Below, one piece after another: positions 52,249 to 64,000 of a stretch of DNA of 64,000 nt. The stretch is taken from contig CM022665.1 in NCBI GenBank assembly GCA_012295275.1, forward strand, positions 19,298,150 to 19,362,149. The letters run 5' to 3'. The stretch is from Chrysomallon squamiferum. Lineage: Eukaryota > Mollusca > Gastropoda > Neomphalida > Peltospiridae. Below the pieces are notes generated by a model. It saw only the letters and a program-made list of their open reading frames with translations, had not been told where the DNA came from and did not search any database. Both the position numbers and the translations under genes were made by a program. Position 1 is the stretch's first letter. The number at the start of each line of letters is the position of its first letter.

Positions 52249-55200
52249 ATGGATCGCGCTACTAGAAATGAACTTCTCAAAACAATTGAAAGTCAAAAGG
52301 AACAGCTTCAAAGATATGAAGGGAGACTGCGAGGTACAGAGTTTGTGTGGTGTTAACTTTTTGTTTTTCATAATGTGGCCATTAACAGGGTACTAAAACA
52401 GAATTTTTTTAATTTTTATCTCCAATAATATATAGCTGATATTTTTCCAAAGTATTGCTGTAAAACATTTGAATATGGCCTTACAGAACAATAATAACAT
52501 ACAGTGCATTTTGTTATGAAGGACTTAATATTCAGCATTTGCACGATATTGACATTTTGATTTAATTTTAATTTTTATTGTTTGCTGTTATCACAAATTA
52601 AGTTTAGTTATTGTCTTAACATGACAAATTATGTTTTCTATTCAGACGTTGTTACGGCATACAAAGGCTTGGTAAAAGAAAAAGAGGCTTTAGAGGCCGG
52701 TATCAAAGTTCTGTCTGCAAAAGGAGACAAACCCGAAGAAAAGAAACCTGAGAACACAGAAATATCTGATCTAACTTCTGAAGAAGAGTTTGTTGATCCT
52801 CTGAATGCTAATGTGAGTAACAGAATATAAATAAAAATACAATTTAAATATTTAAAAAACATAAATTTAACTTTTAACTGCAGTGCATAAACAGTAATTT
52901 TATGTTTATTTTTGGATTTAATAAAATTAAATGTTTTTTGTTGTTAAGATGAAAAATTATTTTTCACTTTAGCTGCATGTTATTAATTCATAATGTTTTC
53001 ATTACCGCATTTCTTTCTTTTGAATAACACAAATATTTTTCTTCTGACAGGACTGTAATCATTTAATATTTACATTCATTGTATTTTTGACCCAGTTATA
53101 CAGTAATTGGTTTTGTTAATATTTTAGAATGGAGAAGACAAGTCAAAAGATAATGAAGTTGAAATACTAAGAAACCAAATACAAACATTGTCAGAATCAT
53201 TGTCTACTCTAACACAGGAGAAATCCAGACTTGAAGCCAACTTTGTTGCTGATCACAAAAACTAAGGGTAATAAAAAAGTTGTTAAATATAAAAGATATT
53301 TCCTGAATTACCAGAATCAGTTTTTTGTTTCTTTTAAGTGAACAAAATATTTTTGTTCAGTTTTGAATATTTAAAAAAAACAAACATAATATATATATAA
53401 AACACATACACAAACATACACTAGACTTTGTGAAAACTGGCTTTTGACTAATCCGGATTTCTGTGTAAACCAACACCATTTCAAAGTCCCATCCAGCTAT
53501 TGTTAATGTGTTATTCCGGGTGTAAATCCCATAACTATATAAATATATAGTACACAATTTTGCAAGTATAATCACTCCTTATGATGACAGTTTGCAAATA
53601 ATTAGACTACGGCGTGAGATGAAATAATTGTGCTTCTTAGAAGCTTAATAGTAATAAACAATCATGTCATGCTTCTTGTAATTGCTATATGCAGCTAGAG
53701 GGTGTTGATACTTAAGTGAATTAACTCATTTAGATTTAGTGTCAAAAGCAGAAGTCTATGTAAATACATATGGTGCACATTTTGCATTGTCTTACTGAAT
53801 TCGTCATGATGGCAGAGTGACCTACAAAAACAGCTACTTACCAAATTTTCATGTCAGTATAAAATCAGATTAATAGAAGAGTTTTCATCACATCCACTGT
53901 GTAAACCAAAAATTTTAGCTGTGCAGTTTAGTAGTGACCATTACCAGTAATTGTAATGAAACACATTCTGATTTCACATGATTTTAATCTTCATATTGGT
54001 CCCAAGTGAACCTGATTTTGACAGTCCACTGTGTGTGTGTCTATAAAAGACAGTTCTATTAAGTTTAAGTGAGGATTATGTTTTTAAATATTTTCAATTA
54101 CATTACAGCAAGAAAATAAAGAACTTCAGAAGGCACTTGTAGAACAGAAAGAGAGGGCAGAAAAACAAGTACAAGAGTTCAGTTGTCAGATCCAAGAGGT
54201 ATGGGAGACACAAAATGGTAGTTTAAAAAAAATATAAGTGGACAGAAGTGTATTGTAAAGTTATGACTTCTTTTATGAATATTCTGTTGATACATTTTAT
54301 ATACCTTCTTATTTGCTTGGGTCTGATAACAGATGGCTATCCTGGTTATGAGATAGTGAATGTAAAAAAATTATAATGATTCATTTGGTATATCATTCAT
54401 TAAACTGGTTGTAAAAAGAAACAAAATCAGTATTATAATAATTTTTTATTTCATGCAGTTTCACTTTGCTTGATTCTTGATTAATGCAGTAATATTAATT
54501 GAAACTGTCCCTTGATATGCATGATAATAACACACTAGTGAGTGTCAGTGTGAGTGAGCATTCAAACTTAGCCACTAAGGAGATTGTGTCATGTGTGACA
54601 ATATGATTGCCAACTAGTGACTTTGTGGCACGCAGTTTCAGACTCGGTCATTAAAAAGCAGTTGTTGAGAATATGCCATATATACTAGCTACATTATTTT
54701 CCAAAAAAAGTTTCCCCTATTGAGCACTTTCTAAACAGTAAAGTGAGAAAAAAAGAGAATATATTAGGTAGTTGAACCTGGATGTTTTTGAGTCAGTATT
54801 TGATCCAGGATTAGTTATAATTTTTACCATCTGTTATTTTATTTGATTTATGTAGTTTCAGTATCTGCAGTAATGTCAATGGATTAATTAATCATGTTAA
54901 TCTAGGGATACCTGAATATTTATTTGTGTGATGTCTTTGGTTATATTGTTATGATTAAAACAAAAAAAAGATTAATGTTTACAACTGCAGTCATGTGGTT
55001 CTTAATATATATTTTTTTTTCACTTATTACAGTTGAAAAATAAAATCCGATGTCAACAGCTGGAACGGGAGAAGGAGCAGACAGATCATGTAGTGATGTT
55101 GAGAGAACTGCAGAAACTGGTTTCCATGGAGAGGACAGCCAAGGAACAGCTTGAACTACAGGTTGACAGATATTATATGTCAGATATACAGGGTTTCCAC

Positions 55201-57560
55201 CAGAAAAAAAGATAGGTGGTAACTGGTGACCCACAAGATATTGTAATATGTTTACTGTGATTACACACTTTATATTACAACCTGCCCAATACACTAGGTC
55301 TCTAAAAGAAAATATATTGTATAATCGTAATTTCAGGTTTATTGTCCCCAAAAAATCTGTGTGGTCTCAACAGAACAATCTAGGATTTCTTGAAGGCCAT
55401 GCCTACAGTTTGTGAAAGTCAAAACTTTCTTTGCAATGCTGTTCTGTATCCACTAATGGCCGACAACTTATTTAAAACATGACAAGTAATGTGTATATTC
55501 ATTTTGACTGCTGTTAATTAAAATCAAGGTAAGTGCTTATATTTGTATAATCACAATAAATGTTAGCTATCAGATAAGTATGTGGCAACATCGTTCTTTT
55601 TGACATTACCTGAGTCCACCATGTTCGTGTAGGCACTGGTAACCAGCTGATGTGCACAACCTCCAAAAGTACTGTTTTAGTTTCAAATAATTTTTAGGTA
55701 TGTCATAAATATGATGTTATTTTTATAGGTTTTTTTTTTTTTATAAAGCTTTTATTTAATGAAGGGTGGTTGCATTTAGTTATTTACCTCACAAATCAAG
55801 TCTTTTGAATAGTTCTTTCAGGACCGGGGCACGAGTTCAGTGCTTGCCATAGGCGCTATTTCCCCCAGCTATGCCCCTGTTTGTGTGTGTGTATATGTAT
55901 ATCTATATGTTTTGTCACATACCTGTGTCAAGAGATCTTGTGGGTCACCAGTTACTGCCAACCCAATTGTTTTGTAGAGAAGCAGTTCATAATCACTCTG
56001 TATGTTCATGGAAAAAGTGTAATTTTTGTCATTTTTATTCTGATCTGATACATGTGAGGCACCAGCCCTTCTTAGTTTGTTAGACTACTTTATTAAAAAT
56101 AGATAAGTTGTTCATCAAATATAAGGCTTTTCTACCCATGGAAAATTTTAGGGTGAGCTTTTCTATCCTGCTACCTTTCTGGCAGAAAACATGATATAAT
56201 ATTAAAATATGTATTTTAGTAATTTGAAGCATATTCTATATTGTGTTGTAAGGACATCATTACATTAAGCAAAAGAGTTAGTCACAGGTAAAGCTGTATT
56301 TTTATTATGCAGCTCATAATGAAATGTACATATATAACTTTTATATACTAAAGTTAGCCAAACATAACAGTGTAAATAATATTTTTTCCTGTATTATTAA
56401 CTGATTTCTGTAAAGGTATGAAAAGTCATTAGCTCAACTGCCTTTGACTTCGCATACAAAATTAATGTCCAACTTTTCAGGTGATAACATTGTGTGGGAT
56501 TTTTTTCTTTAACATATTAGCTTAGTATTTAAACAGTTTTAGCTTATCCCAGTGAGGTCATCAAGAACTTCATTTTCTGAAGTCCTTCAAAATTTTGTCC
56601 ATGGCCTATAATGTATATATTTACTTTTTCATTGGTAAAACAGTGATTCCTTGCCTTAAAAATTTCATACTTACATTAGATAGATTCCATTAGACAGTTG
56701 TGCTACGGTATGATATATTGTTGTTTTTTTGTTCTTAATAAAGTAATTAATTTTATTATTAATATTCATTTAATGTGATATTAATAAAAAGAGAATACCT
56801 TATTTTTGAATGCTCAAATTTAGTTCATCTGAATTTGAAAGTTACCATATATAGTAACAAATTATTTTTATTAGCTGTAATAGAGTAACATAATATTGCT
56901 TTCAGTATCAATAAAAAGCCATTGATTGGTCTAAACTAAGGAATAATGGTAGTGCAGGTTCAGTTTTTAATTATGAAGTACTAACTACAAAATAATTCAG
57001 TTTTACATTTTTTTCAAATACTGAAAGACGCTGCATTCTTATTAGCAGAGTATCATGACAATGTTGATGCATTTCAGTTGGCCAAATTTGACCAAGGTCT
57101 GTTCATGGTAACTAATATAATCCAGATGCTTTGAAAGTCTTTTTCTGCATTTTAAGGTTTTATCCACAACATGTCTATATAGATCTTCCATAATGACATA
57201 CCATAAGAAAGCAGCAATGTTGCTACATAGGTGCTCCTAATAACTGATTTTGAATTTTTCCAACATGTTTTGTTTCAGTTAGAAGAGGCTCAAGCTGCTC
57301 TTAAAGAAAAAGACAGTGTTCCTGACATTTCTGAAGAGTATCAGAGAAAGATTAGACATCTGTCAAATGAGCTCACAGTGTTAAGAGATAAAATGAAAGC
57401 AGCCGATCTGAAATCAAGTCACCCATCACCACTTCTCATAGAACTACAGAATGAAATGGCACAAATAAAGGTATTAAAATACACAATATATTAGAAAATA
57501 CTTTTGTTTATTTCCATTTTTTTAAAAAAAATCACTTAATTTTAAAGCCATGTCAAAAAG

Positions 57561-57600
<40 letters not shown>

Positions 57601-59985
57601 ACTCAAGTGGGTTTATTTGAAAAAATATATATGTCAGTTTTAGTAATTCATCAGAATTCTAGAGTTCAGATGAAATCTTTATATCAAATAATTTATATTT
57701 GTTTATTTGCAAGTTAGTGATTTAAATATTTTACTATATTCTGACAGAATTATGTATACTAAATATAAAACATATGTGCTGTCTTATGTTTCTCACTAAA
57801 AGGTTGTGTATTTGAATTTCAGTTTTTTAGTCCTTTATTTCTTTATGACTGCAGATAATATTTATGGAAAACTTTAACTTTTCTTTAGGCACAACACCAA
57901 ACACAAGTCCAACATGAGCAGAGGCGAGCCAGAGAAGCTGAAGAAAAACTTCACTTTTGTTCTCAAAATGCTGAAGAAAGAATTTCCAGCCTGGAATCAA
58001 AGCTGTCTGAACTGTCTGATGTTGTTGGCAATTATGAGAGACTTCGATACCAGGACCAGCAGGCTATTCACCATCTCCGGGAACGTGTCACCCAGCTGGA
58101 CATGGAGAATACAGCATTAGCCCGAGCAGCCAGCTCCCCAACACATTCTGAAGCTGAATATAATAATCTTGATGCTCAAGGATTAGCAGACCAGATAATA
58201 CAGTTGAAAACTTTCCTAAAGAAGGCAAATCAGAGATCTGAGAAACCCATCAATATTGAAGGTAATAAAGAAACAAATGTAAGCTAATTATTTTTTTAAA
58301 TTTTAAGATTTTAATGTCCATTGCATAATGTCAGAGGAGATTATGCAGGTAAAGATAATTGTAATTTTTTTTTTTTTTAGAAAGTGTCAAATTTACAAGG
58401 GAAACACGTAAAGGGTTTTTAAAGTAGCTGACAAATGGATTTCCATAAATAGTTTATTTTGAAAGAAGTTATTTATTTACACTATTTACAAAAAAATTAA
58501 AAATAACCTATTTATAAGAATTATTACATATGGATATGATATCTAAATTATAATTCATTTATTAGTTTTAAAAATCTAAAATATTCTTTAGAAAAATTAA
58601 AACAGTAGACTATTTTATTTTCATAAATTACTAATTTTATTTATTAGCAGTAATGATTAAAAGAATGTTATAAGTATTTTATTGTACCTTATTGTGTAGA
58701 TATTCTAAGAGATGAAGATTATGACAAAACAGACGAAGAAAATATCTTGTGTACAAAATATAAACAGGAACTTGAACATGTACGTGAGGAGTTTGAGAGA
58801 TACAAGCTGAGAGCACAGTCACTGTTGAAAAACAAGAATAATAAGGTCAGTTTTATCAGTTTCACATTGAAATGTATTTGGATGTTAAACAATCACAATT
58901 TGTTTGGTGATTTTGCATCTTTTAAACCATTAACTGATTAAGGGATTCATGTTTTTAAAAGCCAAAAAAAAGTGAAGTAAAGATTATGTGATATATATTA
59001 AAATTAATTTGTAATTATTTCATCGTTTCAGCGAACATTACATTTGATGCATTCTGTTTTTATTACAGTTCATAAACATCAATATCTGTTCATTAGAAAC
59101 CAATAAATTAATTAAGTAGTAATTTTTAACAGTGTTTATTGCCAGTATTTGCATGCATTTTTAAAATTTATATTCCAGGACACTACAGCATCAAAAGAGG
59201 TTGATACTCTTAAGGACATAATTGTTGAACTTCGAGAGAAACTCAGAATAACACGCATGAACCATGATGAAGAAATGCAACAAAGCAAACTAAAGATTGA
59301 GCAGCTGAGTAAGAAAATTATCTCTTTACAAGAGAAACACAAGCAGGAAATGGCTATCCTTGATGCTGAGAATCAAAAAAATATCAGTGAGGTACAGTTA
59401 GAATTAAAGAAACAAAGAGAGAGGACCATTTCAATGTTAGCTGAGAAAGAACAAGAATTACAGTCACTGCGAGCAACATTTGGCCAGAAATTGAATCTAA
59501 ATTACTTAGATGATGGTCATGATTATATCCACAGCACAGATGTTTCAGAGAATTTGAGACATCAACAGTCACAAGAAGAAGCAGCTGTTAACAGATTACT
59601 GGAAAAGCCATCATTTGCACAGGGCGAACCAACACTATTGTATTTTGTTCAAGAGCAGTCTCGGAAAAATGTTGAGATAAATGTATTGCGCAAGCAGAAG
59701 CGACAGTTGGAAAATGAACTTAGAGAGCTTCAGCATTCATCCAGTATGAGTGAAGAAAAACTGATAGAAGAATGTGAATGTTTGAAAGAAGAGATTAGAA
59801 AGCACAAACGGGACAAATGTAGAGAAGGGGCTAATCTTGAGTACTTGAAGAATGTAGTTTATCAGTTTCTCATCAGTATTGATATTCAGAGCAAACAGCA
59901 GATGTTGAATGCCATTACAACTATTCTCCAGTTCAGTCCCAAAGAAAAAGAAAAAGTTTTTGTTAGCAGAGGATGGCAAAGGTGA
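52249..59985 (+). CDS. GCC1: GCC1 (GCC88) golgin with C-terminal GRIP domain; frame broken in exon 3
   Basis: Nine exons: 52249-52333, 52646-52812, 53128-53267, 54109-54198, 55033-55161, 57279-57470, 57889-58261, 58700-58845, 59179-59985. GCC88 is a peripheral trans-Golgi coiled-coil tether acting in endosome-to-TGN retrieval. The N-terminus matches the family (ELLKTIESQKEQLQRYEGRL, DVVTAYKGLVKEKEALEAGI). Next come EKSRLEANFVADHK, HVVMLRELQKLV, a long heptad-rich coiled coil, YKQELEHVREEFERYKLRAQ, and the GRIP domain near residue 650-700 (REGANLEYLKNVVYQFL), whose conserved tyrosine contacts Arl1 in known GRIP domains. Length would be about 709 aa; human is 775. Exon 3 is one base short for phase: after FVADHKN it meets TAA, whereas exons 4-9 are all open and in phase with each other. 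The gap falls in an A-run at about 53256-53261, so a sequencing error or a null allele are both possible. The start is the first in-frame ATG. Confidence 0.92.
55219..55955. mobile_element. Possible foldback/MITE-like element bounded by 21-bp inverted repeats
   Basis: Bases 55219-55239 and 55935-55955 are perfect inverted copies (GTAACTGGTGACCCACAAGAT and its complement) 695 bp apart in GCC1 intron 5. The interior has no coding capacity I recognise. No clear target-site duplication is visible directly outside the arms, so the true element ends may extend further. Confidence 0.45.
57567..57595. repeat. Poly-T run
   Basis: About 29 T residues in GCC1 intron 6. Confidence 0.95.
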
Positions 59986-62900
59986 AAGTTGAATGTCATC
60001 ACATTCTTTTATTTATATTTTCAGGCTTATAAGATCATTTACCAAGGTGAAGGACTAGTTTTGAACATGCTTAAAAACATTCATTGAACTATGCTTGACA
60101 GAAATATTTTAAATGGAATTAGAACTGTATCCAAATAGTGTTATTCTGTATTAAGAAACTAATGCTATCCATTGACTATCACTTAGAATCTAAAATATAT
60201 TAACAGCCTTTTTTTTTCAAACTACTGTTTTTACAACTATAAATAATTCCAGAAGACTTGAGAATTATCTGAAAATATGTGTGATGTTTAAAGGTGATTT
60301 CTTGATTATGTATGATCCTCATTATTTATTTAAGTGGTACTGTTATCACATTAAGTCAAGGGTGAATATCCAGAACAGTTATTTATATCATTTTAAAATT
60401 TTAAAGCTTTGATTTATTTATTAATTTTACTTGTATCATGGCAGACCAAAGATTATTGGCATTAAACTCTATATATCTATATATATACATATAGATATAA
60501 TTATATTGGATTATTTTTCTTCATTTTAGAAGATACTGTATCATTTAGAACTTGTATTTTTAATACTATTACAAAAAAAATAATAAAATAAAAAATTGTT
60601 TCAAAATTTAGGTCATGCATTCCTTTACAGATGAATATTTGTTCAAATTTAAATGTACTGAGATGGCTTTTGTATTTATTTTTTAATTTTATTTTACTTC
60701 AGTTAGATAGTAGTTGATTCAACAATGTTTTGTGGTGGTGGTATATTACATAGGTTTTGGATCCACTTCATAACAAACAAAATATCCTATCAAATTCTTT
60801 CATAAGAATCATTGTCTAAATTATGCAAGCTATTGCCTGTAATGTGCTTTTTTCTTTTTAAATGTTACTGTTTACATGATACAAAATAAATAATTAAAAT
60901 TAATATGTGAAAGGTGTTTTTGTGTTGTTTTTCTAAAACTTGTTTTGTTATTTATTATTAGAATTTAACTTATTTGAAGTAGTAAAAGTTTACAAAATTC
61001 TAATAATAATTGTTAGCAACTTGATGTGCCGAAATAACAATAAAGAAAAATATAATTTAAAATTTAACAGTACTTTTTATGTTTTAACTTTTTCATGGGT
61101 CTCATTTAGAGAGATTCACTAATGGAAGCTTTAGAAAAGGGGGGGAAAATTATTTTTTTTTTAAATTAATATCTGTTAAACTAGTGAGTTTCAGTTTTAT
61201 TTTTAAAAATAGATTAAATGTAGTTCACACTATAAGTTAAATTTTAAATTTAAAATGTTTTTCACTGCTGTAATCAAAAGTTTTAAGATTAAACTTCATA
61301 ACTGACTATGGACTAAAATAAAATGTTCTATTAAGATCTTTATGCACTACTCTATTATGGAAAGAAATGAACAATGGTATAGAATCAAATTATATTCACA
61401 CATGAATAAATTTGTTTGTTTATATATGCATTAGATCACAGTTTTCCGACATATATCTTCCACAATTAGGTATGTACACAAACCATTTACAGGGTTAAGT
61501 GTGTGAAAAAAAAAAAAATATATATATATATATATATATTGTATAGATTAATGTAAGCAATTGACTGTTTTTAAATATAATAAAAACAAAATGCCTGTAA
61601 GTCCACTACAAAAATGATTTACCTTTTATATTTTAGTTACTTTAGTAATATTTATAAATGCTGATGTACAAATTACTTCCGCAGCAATTACTTAAAGCAT
61701 TCTCCCTGCTGATGATAACTCCTAACATTAAATGTCACTAATACTAAAACAGGCATATTATGCTCTAAAAAATCCAGATTAACATTCATGTGATGGAAAA
61801 GCACTTTAATAGACTATCTGCATATTTACATTGATAAAGGAAAGAAAACAGATTTTTTTTTTCTACATACAAATGCATTTCATCTTTAATTTTAGAAACA
61901 TAGATTAAAATATTGCTTTATATGGACTCTGTTACAGAGTTAAAAACAAACAAAAAAGATTCCTGCTACAAGAATAACTCATTTGTAAATATACATATAT
62001 ACAATATTAATAGATAGTCATTTTAAAAAACAAATAAAGAAAAAGGATAAAGAAACAAAATTTACAAATATATTTAAAACATATTTTAAAATGTTAATTA
62101 TAAACTGAGAAACAAAAAATCAGCAAGCTTAACCTCTCTGTAAGCTTGTAACACATAAGCTGTTCCAGAAAAACATTGTAATTGTTTGTGACAAATATTA
62201 TGTGTTATGCAATTTGTTGATCATTGATGAACAGTTTAAATGTAATTCCTGCTTCAAGATTTAAGCTATATCCTGCTTTGTGTAATGTAAACTGTCCAAA
62301 ACCAAAATTATAATGATGTCTATTACTATTAAAGCAAACGCAAGCAACCTTTCTTGCATTGAGACATTTTAACTTAACCAATCTTTCAGTTACAATACCC
62401 CTTTTAGTATGCATATATTTTAAAAGGCAACAGAATGAAAAATTATATATAGTGTGTTAGATAATGAAACATCTGAACTATTAATTTCATTTATTAATTT
62501 GCAGAAACATTTTGATCATGAATTTTTAACAACTGTTTAATAAAAATAGCAAAATATAACTATCCTTTATCAGTTAAAACCATTCTTAGTTTGATGAATT
62601 TAGGTGCAAAATTTTGCAAAAATAATTCATAAAATAAAATTATAAAATAATGAAAAAGAAAAATAAATTAAAAGAAAACATTAATAGCATAATCAGAAAG
62701 TGGAATGTGCCTTAACCAAGGAATCCAGACATGTACATAATATATAATTTTAATAACATTTTACAATTTTTAAATTAAATATTAAAACAAGAAAATGGAT
62801 TAAAATTAACTGGGATCAAATATAAAAACCATTAGACCACAAAATATTATGATCATGTGTTATATGCATATGGTACAAACAAATAATATATGAACTTGTT

Positions 62901-64000
62901 CTAACTATCAAAATTAGACAAACAAAACATTAAGAACAAGTGCTTGGAACTTCAAAAAAATTAACTGAATGAACTTAATATAAGTTAATAAACAATGAAC
63001 TTCAACAAAATACTAAAAATGATACGCAATTTTCCCCATGCCTGATATATGTAAGAATGATTCTGATTAAAGTCTTTAACAGAATATTCTATAATTATTC
63101 ATATTATGTGCAACCAATCAGTGTCAACTGATACAAATGACTAATTCATTAACAAATTCTGTAATATGGATAGTAGTTAAATCTGTATTAATGTATCTAA
63201 ATGCACCAAAAACAAGTAGACTTAAAAATTTATTATGTTAATATTTATTTAAAAATATACTGAAAAATGTATGATCTTAAATGTATTATAGTTATGTACT
63301 TTTACTTCACTTATATGGATAATTCCTATTTCCAATTTTGTAAATGTCATTTTAAAAGGTTCACTGAGTACAAAGCATGAATCGACTTATTTACCTATCT
63401 GTATGCTTTCAAGGCTGCAATTAATGAATGAAATTTACTTATCACAGATCCCAAATAACCAGGTCAGAGGTGGAACAAAAACACAAACTGACAACATAAT
63501 GCATTCTGCAAAAAGAAGGCTGCTGAAATAATTATTGTGAAGAATAAGAAATTATCATTCTCGTATTCTGCGACAAAGTCGATCTCAGTTAATTTATCAT
63601 CTAGATATATTCTCAAACATTTGATCAAATCATGACATAATGTCAACAAATCTGTAACATTCATTATGTTAAAACCCATAAGAGAAATAATATGAAATTA
63701 TTTAGAAGCAGGTATCTGAATACTGATTTCTGTTAATTTCAGCATTTATCATATATCTGTGTAGAAAAATGATTAGTTAAAATTTGTACTACTTGTCATG
63801 TTACTAAGTAAGCTAATAGCCCTTAATGCAATACAGTTAATACAGGTATGCTCTACATGTACATGTATATTAGGGTGTGCTGAGAGAATTATCACCACAG
63901 TCTCCACTGCCCTGACAAAATGATTTGTGAGAGACAGAGAGAGTTAATGATGAGTCCGTGAGAAAGAGGAAACTTCACATGGAATTGTTTTTACTGATAT
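59986..64000. other. GCC1 3' flank and gene-free right end
   Basis: No coding exon could be supported. The left part is presumably GCC1 3' UTR; AATAAA occurs at 60582-60587 and again near 60885. A TA run lies at about 61520-61540. From about 61.6 to 63.9 kb the sequence is AT-rich and unique-looking; it could be the 3' UTR of a converging gene beyond the window, but nothing proves that. Confidence 0.5.
60582..60587 (+). terminator. Candidate GCC1 polyadenylation signal
   Basis: AATAAA about 600 bp after the GCC1 stop, in an A-rich context. A second candidate near 60885 is equally plausible. Confidence 0.3.

Noticed and set aside
55033-55215. Open frame extending 18 codons past GCC1 exon 5
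   Set aside because: A donor at 55162 gives the in-phase join to exon 6; the extension runs into the inverted-repeat element.
1-64000. CRISPR arrays, operons, ribosome binding sites, prophage features
   Set aside because: The window is clearly eukaryotic; repeated units are simple microsatellites without unique spacers.
1-64000. tRNA and rRNA genes
   Set aside because: No A-box/B-box pair with a cloverleaf or conserved rRNA core was found by eye; a covariance-model scan would be needed to exclude degenerate tRNA-derived SINEs.

Overview
The window looks like nuclear DNA from a lophotrochozoan animal, most likely a mollusc and plausibly a coleoid cephalopod such as an octopus. The evidence is small exons with GT-AG introns, AT-rich long introns, very abundant tri- and tetranucleotide microsatellites, and metazoan proteins (ESF1, GCC1, ionotropic glutamate-receptor-like genes). 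The species is an inference; nothing in the window fixes it. All gene models below were assembled by hand from splice sites, reading phase and paralogue comparison. Their exon lengths sum to whole codons in every case except GCC1.

Left half (1-33,820): a cluster of ionotropic glutamate receptor / ionotropic receptor (IR)-type channel genes. A decayed copy on the + strand (about 20-4,290) is followed by an intact 10-exon + strand gene (5,182-17,198, 667 aa). That gene converges tail to tail, with 292 bp between stop codons, on two tandem 11-exon minus-strand genes (24,577-17,491, 693 aa; 33,820-27,772, 712 aa). All three intact proteins have a short amino-terminal domain, ligand-binding lobes S1 and S2 split around M1, pore loop and M3, and a final M4. 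They keep the S1 arginine of the family but lose the usual S2 acidic and hydroxyl ligand contacts, and each has a basic residue at the pore Q/R position. One exon of the dead copy is almost identical to the matching exon of the live neighbour, which suggests recent gene conversion.

Middle (33,821-39,359): no gene is visible, only microsatellites and unassigned sequence. Intron 3 of the + strand receptor carries a frameshifted relic of a repeated invertebrate ORF family (about 8,810-10,250).

Right half: two housekeeping genes in head-to-head orientation. ESF1 (50,184-39,360, minus, 13 exons, 753 aa) is a nucleolar pre-rRNA processing factor. GCC1 (52,249-59,985, plus, 9 exons, about 709 aa) is a trans-Golgi golgin ending in a GRIP domain. 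GCC1 exon 3 carries an apparent one-base deletion in an A-run that introduces a stop. The remaining 60-64 kb shows no supported coding exon; its left part is probably GCC1 3' UTR.

The receptor cluster and the ESF1/GCC1 pair have no evident functional link; they appear to be neighbours only.
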